A stretch of 64,000 nt of DNA. Source: Opisthocomus hoazin (taxonomy: Eukaryota; Chordata; Aves; Opisthocomiformes; Opisthocomidae). The DNA is taken from contig NC_134441.1 of the NCBI RefSeq assembly GCF_030867145.1, positions 2,442,001 to 2,506,000 on the forward strand, in the 5' to 3' direction. The notes under the pieces were generated by a model, which had not been told where the DNA came from, made no database searches, and worked only from the letters and a program-made list of their open reading frames with translations. The position numbers were made by a program, and so were the translations under genes. Shown here in pieces: positions 1 through 8,700 of this stretch (positions are counted from its first letter, which is position 1; each line of letters starts with the position of its first letter).

Positions 1-680
1 TCAGGTCCCCACTCGTCCTCTGTCCCCCCCAGCCCCTCTGTCTGTCCCTGTGTCCCCCCCGTCCCCCCCATCCCCAGGTCCCCAGGTGTCCTCCGTCCCC
101 GTCAGCCCCCCTGTCCATCCCCACATGCCCCCATCCCCCTGTCCCCAGAGCCCCACTTGTCCCCTGTCCCCGCCAACCCCTCTCTCCAACGCCCTGTCCC
201 CCCGTCCCCAGGGCCCCACTCGTCCCCTGTCCCTGCCAGCCCCCCTCCCCGTCCCCACGACACCCCTATCCCCCCCATCCCCCTGCGTACCCTCTCCCTG
301 CCAACCCCTCTGTCCCCTCCGCCATGTCCCCCCCATCCCCAGGTCCCGCACAGACCCCATCCCCCGGTCCCCAGGGCCCCATAAGTCCCCTGTCCCTGTC
401 AGCCCCCCCGTCCATCCCCACGTCCCCCCATGTCCCCCATCCCCAGGTCCCCACTCGTCCCTTGTCCCCGCCAGCCCCCCTGCCCGTCCCTGCACCCCCC
501 TGTCCCCCCCGTCCCCCTGCATACCCTCTCCCTGCCAACCCCTCTGTCCCCCCCACCCATCCCCAGGTCCCCACACAGACCCCGTCCCCCTGTCCCCAAG
601 CACGCCGCCACCCACGCTGCCGCCCCCCCCGTGTCCCCCCATGTCCCCCAGCCGCGGGGCAGGAGGGACCCCCACGTTAC
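1..680 (-). repeat. C-rich degenerate repeat in intron 1 of the left-edge gene
   Basis: The plus strand is almost pure C/T with scattered CCCCAGGTCCCC-type blocks. Similar segments recur near 1, 200 and 440, giving a loose period of roughly 240 bp with shorter sub-repeats. It lies just downstream of the donor at 680, so it is the start of intron 1 of the minus-strand gene, and the RNA-like strand is G-rich. Long open frames here come from the composition and are not genes. Confidence 0.75.
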
Positions 681-720
681 CTCCCACCGCCACCAGCGCC
701 AAGATGAAGGCGGCAGCCAT
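681..720 (-). CDS. First coding exon (signal peptide) of an unidentified minus-strand gene
   Basis: The ATG at 720 opens MAAAFILALVAVG, an alanine/leucine/valine-rich stretch typical of a signal-peptide core. It ends after 40 nt at a strong donor, GGAG|GTAACG, with GT at 680-679 (phase 1). A good TATA box lies about 130 bp upstream. The rest of the gene is beyond the left edge, so the protein cannot be identified. Human POLD2 lies beside MYL7, but this peptide is not MYL7-like. A small secreted protein is likely. An NK-lysin/granulysin-type gene is one candidate, because other genes here map near GNLY in humans, but nothing in these 13 residues proves it. Confidence 0.45.
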
Positions 721-734
721 GGCGAGCCCACCGG

Positions 735-830
735 TGGGTGACAGCGGGCGGGTGACAGAGGGCGGGTGACAGCAGGCGGGTGGCAGCGGGTGGGTGACAG
801 CGGGTGGGTGGCAGCGGGTGACAGCCAGCG
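735..830. repeat. Short tandem repeat in the 5' leader of the left-edge gene
   Basis: About six copies of a roughly 15-bp unit close to GGTGACAGCGGGCGG lie between the TATA box and the start codon of the minus-strand gene. They probably fall in or beside its 5' UTR. Confidence 0.7.
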
Positions 831-845
831 CGTCCCACCCCGGCA

Positions 846-855
846 CCTTTTATAG
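846..855 (-). promoter_or_regulatory. TATA box of the left-edge minus-strand gene
   Basis: On the minus strand this reads CTATAAAAGG, a near-ideal TATA element inside otherwise GC-rich sequence. The expected transcription start is about 25-30 bp downstream, near 815-825, leaving a leader of about 100 nt before the ATG at 720. TATA promoters are usual for tissue-restricted or inducible genes, in contrast to the TATA-less POLD2 promoter about 0.9 kb away. Confidence 0.6.
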
Positions 856-1127
856 CCCGGCTGCGGGGACGGCCGCGCCACTCAGCGCCGCCGAAACCCC
901 CAAAACCCCTGAAAATGGGGCCCCGCCGGCCTCGCACCTCCGCCCCCCGCCCCCGCGGCAGGAAGGGGGGACGGGGCGGGGGGGCCCGGGCCCTGCGGCC
1001 CCCCGAAACCCCCCCCCGGGCCCCGGAGCAGCTGTCGGGGGACCCAGGGCTGGGGTGAAGGGTGGGGAGGGCTGTGGGTGGGGGGCCGGAGCCTTGCGGG
1101 CTCTGTCCCAGTGTCCCCCCCCCGGGC

Positions 1128-1665
1128 TCTGTGGGGTCCCAGGCCCTGGGCCCGGTGTCCCCCCCACTCTGTGGGGTCGTGGGGCTCCATCCCAGTGTCC
1201 CCCCCCCACTCTGTGGGGTCGTGGGGCTCCATCCCAGTGTCCCCCCCCCACTCTGTGGGGTCGTGGGGCTCCATCCCAGTGTCCCCCCCCCTGCTCTGTG
1301 GGGTCGTGGGGCTCCATCCCAGTGTCCCCCCCCCACTCTGTGGGGTCGTGGGGCTCCATCCCAGTGCCCCCCCCCGACTTTGGGGGGTCCCAGGGCTCCA
1401 TCCTGGTGTCCTCCCTGGGTTTTAGGGGGTCCCAGGGCTCAGGCCCGGTGTCCCCCCCTCCCTGTGGGGTCGTGGGCCTCCGTCCCAGTGTGTGTCCCCC
1501 CCCCCCCCGTGGGGTCGTGGGGCTCAGTCTCGGCGTCCCCCCCGGGCTTTGGGGGGTCCCAGGGCTCAGGCCCGGTGTCCCCCCCTCCCTGTGGGGTTGT
1601 GGGGGTCTGTCCTGGTGTCCCCCCCAGACTTTGGGGGGTCCCAGGGCCTGGGCCCGGTGTGCAAC
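1128..1665. repeat. 42-bp minisatellite between the left-edge gene and POLD2
   Basis: Tandem copies of a 42-43 bp unit contain the core CTCTGTGGGGTCGTGGGGCT followed by a C-run. The core recurs at 1167, 1209, 1251 and 1294, with more degenerate copies to about 1665. Every unit carries G- and C-runs. It separates two divergent promoters. Confidence 0.85.
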
Positions 1666-1682
1666 CCCTCGCCCCCCCCCCC

Positions 1683-1903
1683 GTTTCCATGGTAACGGCC
1701 TCGCGGTGCCGCCGCCACCTGCGGTTACCACGGCGACCCGCCGCCTTGACGTCACTTCCGCCGCGCGGCCACGCGACTTCCGGGCTCGGCCGCGTTCGCG
1801 CCTTTCCCCCCCCTCAGCCCCCCCCTCCCGGTCCCCTCCCCATGGCGGGCCCGTGGTGCCGGGCCGGCGCCCCCCCCGCCTCTGACCTCTGACCTCTGAC
1901 CCC
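1683..1903 (+). promoter_or_regulatory. POLD2: POLD2 promoter and non-coding first exon
   Basis: A TATA-less, CpG-rich block holds a perfect RFX X-box palindrome GTTTCCATGGTAAC (1683-1696), a second weaker X-box-like site (1724-1737), a full CRE TGACGTCA (1747-1754) overlapping an ETS core (TTCC near 1756), and another ETS core at 1778-1781. Three TGACCT/TGACCC half-sites spaced by one base (1883-1902) form a triple DR1. A plausible donor, CCC|GTACGTG, follows at 1904, so the untranslated first exon probably ends at 1903. Motifs are read directly; their use and the exact start are inferred. Confidence 0.5.
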
Positions 1904-1924
1904 GTACGTGACCCGCGGCCTGGG

Positions 1925-2480
1925 GGGGTGCTGAGAACGGGGGGGGGGGAGGGGTTGGCCTTTTGGGGGGCCCTGGGGGGGGATCTGAGAGGCGCAGGCC
2001 CGGGAGGGGGTTCCCGGGGGGGACCCTTTGGCCTTGGGTCGGGGCTTTGGGGGGGGGGGGCTGTGTCCTGGGGGGGGGCTGCGGTGTCCTGGGGGGGTCC
2101 TGGAGCCAGGGGACGTCCTGGGGGGGGGGGTCTGGTGGCCTTGGATGAGGTCTTCGGAGGGGGCTGCGGTGTCCTGGGGGGGTCCTGGAGTCAGGTGGAG
2201 TTTGGGGGGGGGGCCGGGAGGACCCTTTGGCCTTGAGTCGGGTCTGTGGGGGGGGTGTGGTGTCCGGGGGGGACCCTTTGGCCTTGGGTCAGGTCTTTGG
2301 AGGGGGTGCGGTGTCCTGGGGGGGTCCTGGAGCCCGGGAGGGTCCCGGGGGGGACCCTTTGGCCTTGGGCTGGGGCTTTTGGGGAGGTGCGGTGTCCTGG
2401 GGGGTGGTCCCCGGTTGCCAGGGCATATTTTGGGGGGGCCTTCGGGGTGTGATCATGGGAGGATGGGGGGGGCCCTGGGG
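1925..2480. repeat. G-rich minisatellite in POLD2 intron 1
   Basis: Degenerate tandem units contain CCTTTGGCCTTGGGTC and GCGGTGTCCTGGGGGGGTCC with runs of 6-11 G on the sense strand. It begins just after the presumed first-exon donor. G-rich non-template DNA downstream of a start site tends to form quadruplexes and R-loops (general knowledge). Confidence 0.8.
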
Positions 2481-2705
2481 CTCTCCGGCACCAGGAGGGG
2501 TTGGGGGGGCCCCGGTGTCGGAGGGGGGGGGAGGCCGAGGCCTGGTTTTGGGGGCCGGGGGGGTCAGGGTGGGGGCGGGGGCTGCCTCCAGAGAGGGGTT
2601 TGGGGGTGCCGGGCATGGCGGGGGGGTGCTGGGTGGGGGCTCTGCCGCGTGCCGGCCCCGCTTCACCGGGATCCTCCCCGTTTGCCTTCCAGATCAGCCA
2701 GAGAC

Positions 2706-2728
2706 CCCACCACCACCACCACCACCGT
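2706..2728 (+). repeat. (CAC)n microsatellite in the POLD2 5' leader
   Basis: About seven CAC triplets lie directly upstream of the POLD2 start codon, within the second exon's untranslated part. Confidence 0.8.
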
Positions 2729-2735
2729 GCCCACC

Positions 2736-5700
2736 ATGTTCTCGGAGCAGGCGGCCCCCACGGCGCAGGCTTTGCTGGCCCCCCCCCTCCGCCCAGGCCT
2801 CCACCTTCGCCCGGGTGCCGGTGTCGGCGTACGCCGACCGCTCGCAGCCCTTCCACCTGGGCGAGCGCAGCTTCAGCCGCCAGTACGCCCACATCTACGC
2901 CGCCCGCCTGGCCCAGATGCGGCCCGGCCTGGAGACCCGGGCACGGCGGAAGTGGGGTGAGTCCGGGGTGTGGGGGTGGGGGGTAACCCCCCCATCCTGC
3001 TCTGGGGAAGGAGGGCAGAGCGCTGGGAAGCTTGCCGGAGGTTTTTTGGCGCGTTGGGTACAATTTTCTGCGCGGGTTTGGGGGTCGAGTGACCCACGGG
3101 AGGTTTTGTGGGGTGGGGGAACCGTTCAGGTTGGAGAAGACCTCTGAGATCATCAGGTCCAACCGTCACCCTGACCCCACCCTGCCTGATGAACCACATC
3201 CTGAAGTGCCACAGCGACGCGGGTTTTGAGCCCCTCCAGGGATGGGGACTCCCCCACTGCCCTGGGCAGCCTGGGCCAACGCCTGACCGCTCTTCCACTA
3301 AAGACATTTTTCCCAGTATCCAGTCTGAACCTCCCATATCCAACCCGAACCTCCCCTGACGCAGCTTGAGGCCGTTGCCTCTCGTCCTGTCGCTGGTTAC
3401 CTGGGAGAAGAGCCCAACCCCCCCTCACTGCCCCCTCCTGTCAGGGAGCTGCAGAGAGCGATGAGGTCCCCCCTCAGCCTCCTCTTCTCCAGACTGAGCA
3501 GCCCCAGCTCCCTCAGCCGCTCCTCATGGGACTGGTTCTCCAGCCCCCTCCCCAGCCTGGCTGCCCTTCTCTGGCCATGCTCCAGCCCCTCCATGTCCTG
3601 CTTGGAGTGAGGGGCCCAGAGCTGAGCACAGCACTCAAAGTGCTTACAAATATCTTCAGGGTGGGGGTCAGGAGGACGGGGCCAGACTCTTTCCAGTGGT
3701 GCCCAGCGACAGGACAAGGGGCAACGGGCACAAACTGAAGCAGAGGAAGCTCCAGCTGAACCCGAGGAAGAACTTCTTCCCTCTGAGGGTGCCGGAGCCC
3801 TGGGCCAGGCTGCCCAGGGAGGCTGTGGAGTCTCCTTCTCTGGAGATATTCCAGCCCCCGCCTGGCCGCGGTGCTGTGCCCCCTGCTCTGGGTGACCCTG
3901 CTTGGGCAGGGGGTTGGGCTGGGGGACCCCCAGAGGGCCCTGCCAACCCCAAACATGCTGGGATTCTGTGTGGCCTCACCTGTGCCAAGTCCAGGGGCCC
4001 GATCCCCTCCCTGCTCCCGCTGGCCACCCCATTCCTGACCCAAGCCAGGCTGCCGTTGGCCTTCTTGCCCCCCTGGGCACACTGCTGGCTCCTGCTCAGC
4101 CGGCTGTGGACCAGCACCCCCAGGTCCTTCTCCGCCGGGCAGCTCTCCAGCCGCTCCTCCCCCAGCCTGCAGCGCTGCGTGGGGTTGGTGTGACCCGAGG
4201 GCACTTGGCCTTGCTGAACCTCGGCCCATCGCTCCAGCCTGTCCAAACCCCTCTGCAGAGCCTTCCTCCCCTCGAGCAGATCGACACTCCTGCCAGTTTC
4301 TCCAGGAGGACGCTGTGGGTGACAGCACCGACGCCTTTTCTAAAGACCGGGCAGACAGGGATGGTTTCTCCACCGGACGGCAGCCGGCCCAGCCCGGAGC
4401 ATCCCTGCAGCGTTTCTAAAATCGCCGTTACGCACCAGCCATGAAGAGAAAATCTTTCTTTTTTTTCGCTCGCCAGGCCAGGTCAGAGCTTCCGCTCGCT
4501 GCCGGGAGCACGAGTGGAGCGTGCGGCGTGTCGGGGCCCGGAAGCGGGGTGCGAGGGGCGGGAGAGGGGGGCCATTTCCTCGCCCCTTCGCGGTTAGCGG
4601 CCGCGAGCCTCGCGCTAGGGAGTTTCCATCCGAAACGGCGGCGCGGGGCGAAGCGACGGCCTCGCCGCTGCCGGGGCGCGGCGGCTGAGCTTCCTGGCAG
4701 GCCTCGGCGCGGCGCAGGCTCCCCGAGCGCGGTCAAACCCTGTTATCGAATTTCACCCTCTCGGGCCAGCCAAGCTTTTGGCTTTTGCCCTTCTATGGAG
4801 GTTTTTGGGCCGGCCGCTTGTTTTTCTTTCTCCCTCCCGGCCCCGTGGGCTACGCGGAGCCGAGGGGAGGCGAAGCCTGCGCCGGGCTGCGCCGGTTCCA
4901 CTGCGGATGTCGTTCCTTGGCCGCCCGCCCTGCGCTGTGACTCTGGATTTTGCCGCGGGTGACGGGAACCAGCGGTTTTGTAAAGCTCCACTTCCCGGAG
5001 TCATGTGGTGGGACGAGGTTTCTGGGGGTTGTCTCACAGCCCTGCAGGCAAAAATCTGGAGAGCGCAGCCCCCCTCCCCCTAAACACACACATCTGGGGC
5101 GTTAGAGCCAAGAATAAGGAACCAAAACGGGATTGTTTTTCCCGACTCCGTGTTTTTGCATTCCTGGGATCGATGAGCCCGTGTTTCCAGCTCCGCTGAG
5201 CCCGGGGCGCCTGTGATCGCAGCGGGGTGCTTGCCACCGGCCGGGAGTCACGCTCGGCAGGCGCGTGATTAGCGAAGGGCGAGTTCGGTGGGGGGAAAGT
5301 GTCCCCCCACCGCCCGCAGCCAGAAAGGACGATTTGCTGGAGGAGCCGGCGCGGCAGCGGGCCCTGGCAGCGTCGCTCCGGGCGAGGAGCCCGGCAGCCA
5401 GTCCTCCTCCCCCCGGCGCTCGCGGCGCGGGGCGGATGGGCTTCCTGCGTCGGGTTGAGCAGCGGGAGATAAAAGCCCTGCAGATGTGTAAAGGAGGGGG
5501 ACGAAGCATCACTGGGTGCTCGTGGGCGAGGTGAGAATCACAGAATGTTCAGGGTTGGCAGGGCCCTCTGGGGGTCCCCCAGCCCAACCCCCTGCCCAAG
5601 CAGGGTCACCCAGAGCAGGGGGCACAGCACCGCGGCCAGGCGGGGCTGGAATATCTCCAGAGAAGGAGACTCCACAGCCTCCCTGGGCAGCCTGGGCCAG

Positions 5701-8700
5701 GGCTCCGGCACCCTCAGAGGGAAGAAGTTCTTCCTCGGGTTCAGCTGGAACTTCCTCTGCTCCAGTTTGTGCCCGTTGCCCCTTGTCCTGTCGCTGGGCA
5801 CCACTGGAAAGAGTCTGGCCCCGTCCTCCTGACCCCCACCCTGCAGATATTTAGAGGCATTTCTAAGGTCCCCTCTCAGCCTTCTCTTCTCCAGGCTGAA
5901 CAAGCCCAGCTCCCTCAGCCTCTCCTCACAGGAGAGATGCTCCAGTCCCCTCCTCATCCTCGTAGCCCTCCGCTGGACTCTCTCCAGTAGCTCCTCATCT
6001 CTCTTGAACTGGGGAGCCCAGCACTGGACCCAGCACTGCAGATGGGGCCTCGCCAGGGTAGTGTAGAGGGGCAGGAGAACCTCCCTCGCCCTGCTGGCCA
6101 CACTCCTCTTGATGCACCCCAGGATCCCATTGGCCTTCTTGGCACCCAGGGCACGCTGCTGGCTCATGGTCACCCTGTCGTCCCCCAGCACTCCCAGTCC
6201 CTCTCCGCAGAGCTGCTCCCCAGCAGGTCACCCCAGCCTGTCCTGGTGCCTGGGGTTGTTCCTCCCCAGGGGCAGGACCCTGCCCTTGCCCTGGTTGAAC
6301 CCCATCAGGTTCAAGGGAGATGCATTTTTCTGCAGCCAGCAGATGCTCCCCAGCCACGCTGACCACGAAGCGTCGGGGCTGCAACGCTCTCTGCACCTCC
6401 CGAGGCGCGCGTTGGTTCCTCCAGCCCCGTGCAAAGTGCCCAGAGCCCTGGGTAAAGGCCGAGGACGTGGCTGTGCCTTTCGGGGCTCTCCCGCCTCAAA
6501 GCTGGCCCCGGAGGAGGGATTTTTCCCTGCCGGAGAACCGTTTTGTCACCGCTCGTGGCTGTGTGTGGCTGGGGCTCCCGTCGAGGCTCAGCTCCGGCCC
6601 CGCAGGGGCCTCTCCGGCCCGAGGCCAGGCTCCAGCGACACCGGTCGTGGTTTTTCTTAGCGGCCTTTTGACAGCCGCTGGTAGCGTGTGAGGGAAGAGG
6701 GTGCGGGCGAGAGGAAGCCCTGTCCCTGCCCGGCAGCCCGTCTGCGTGCCGGGATCTTCCCAAACGCCCGGCTGCGGTGGGGACCGTGGCTTCCCGCAGG
6801 GATCCCGGGCGGAGGAGCTGGCCCTGGCAGGGGTCAGACTTGGGGGATGGTGAACAACCTCTCCTGCCCATCCCGAATCCGGGTGGGATGTTTGGGCTCT
6901 GCTGGGTGGGGAGCGGGAACGCCAACCCCTCGTGCCCAGAGGCAGGAGCACCGGCTCCGTGCCGAGGCGGGGCCATCCCGGACCCGTGCACCCTTCCTTC
7001 CCGGGCAGAGCTGGGCCCGTGGGGTCTGCACGCTGTCCCGGGTGGTGGCTGGGAGCTGTGGGTCCCTCAGACCCCTGCGTGACCCAGCTTTCCTCCCCCT
7101 CAGCGCGGAGGAAATGCCTGAAGGCAGCGCTGGCTCTCCGGTACGCTGCCTTGGTCCCATCTGGCCTACACATGTGGACTGGGCTCCGTGCCTCGAGGAG
7201 AAGCGAGAAGCTTTGCAAAATTCCCCCACCGCCTCGATGTTACGGAATCCCAGAATGTTCGGGGTTGGCAGGGCCCTCTGGGGGTCCCCCAGCCCAACCC
7301 CCTGCCCAAGCAGGGTCACCCAGAGCAGGGGGCACAGCACCGCGGCCAGGCGGGGCTGGAATATCTCCAGAGAAGGAGACTCCACAGCCTCCCTGGGCAG
7401 CCTGGGCCAGGGCTCCGTCACCCTCAGAGGGAAGAAGTTCTTCCTCGGGTTCAGCTGGAGCTTCCTCTGCTCCAGTTTGTGCCCGGTGCCCCTTGTCCTG
7501 TCACTGGGCACCACTGGAAAGAGTCTGGCCCCATCCTCCTGACCCCCACCCTGCAGATATTTAGAGGCATTTCTAAGGTCCCCTCTCAGCCTTCTCTTCT
7601 CCAGGCTGAACAAGCCCAGCTCCCTCAGCCTCTCCTCGTAGGAGAGATGCTCCAGTCCCCTCCTCATCCTCGTAGCCCTGCGCTGGACTCTCTCCAGTAG
7701 CTCCTCATCTTTCTTGACCTGGGGAGCCCAGCACTGGACCCAGCACTGCAGATGGGGCCTCCCCAGGGCAGAGCAGAGGGGGAGGAGACCCTCCCTCGCC
7801 CTGCTGGCCACACTCCTCCTAATGCACCCCAGGATCCCATCGGCCTTCTTGGCACCCAGGGCACGCTGCTGGCTCATGGTCACCCTGTCGTCCCCCAGCA
7901 CTCCCAGTCCCTCTCCGCAGAGCTGCTCTCCAGCAGGTCACCCCAGCCTGTGCTGGTGCCTGGGGTTGTTCCTCCCCAGGTGCAGGACCCTGCCCTTGCC
8001 CTTGTGATGTTCGGGTGCTTTCGGCCGCTCCTGCCCAGCCCTGAGCCTCGCCTTGCCCTCGTGGCTGTCCCCGAGGCCGGCTGAGCCCCGTTTCTCTCCA
8101 CAGGGAACGACATAGTGGTGAGGAAGCTCTGCGAGCTGCAGGTGGGCGAGAAGTGCTGCGTGGTGGGCACGCTCTTCAAGGCGATGCAGCTGCAGCCCTC
8201 CATCCTGCAGGAGATCAGTGAGGAGGTAACACCAGGGGACGTTCCCTCCCGTGGGCCTTCCCCTCCTCCTCTTCCTCCACGCGGCTCCCAAGGACGTGTC
8301 AACACGCATCGGGACCTCGGCCGGCTTCCTGTCGCTTCCCTCGTGCTCGCCGTGGCCGAGCGAGTGGGCGCTGCCGGGGCTCCGACCGGGGCAGCCGGCG
8401 CGTAGCCTGCTCCGTGCCTGCCCCGTCCCTAGCCACCGCCAGCCCTTCGTGCCAGCGCGCGTCACGTCCCCCTGCCCTCGGAGGGTTTGGATCCAGCGGC
8501 GTTGGCAGAGCAAAGCCCCACTCCCTGCTGCGGGGGAGGAGGATGAGGAGGGTGGCCAGGGAAGCTCTGCCATCCCCGCGCGGTGCCGGGGGGCCGTCTG
8601 CTCCCGGACGGCTGGCGGGGAGCGCGGTGGGGAGTTTGGAGCCGGCTTGTCGTGGCGTGAGGTCAGCCCCGTGCCTGCCGGGCAGGGCGCAGGGGGACCG

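Noticed and set aside
1128-1400. Regular 42-bp direct repeats as a CRISPR array
   Set aside because: Repeats abut with no unique spacers, in a vertebrate genome; this is a minisatellite.
5538-7901. Open frames with [19 protein letters not shown]-type sequence taken as host genes
   Set aside because: They are the C-terminal part of CR1 ORF2 and occur in every CR1 copy in the window.
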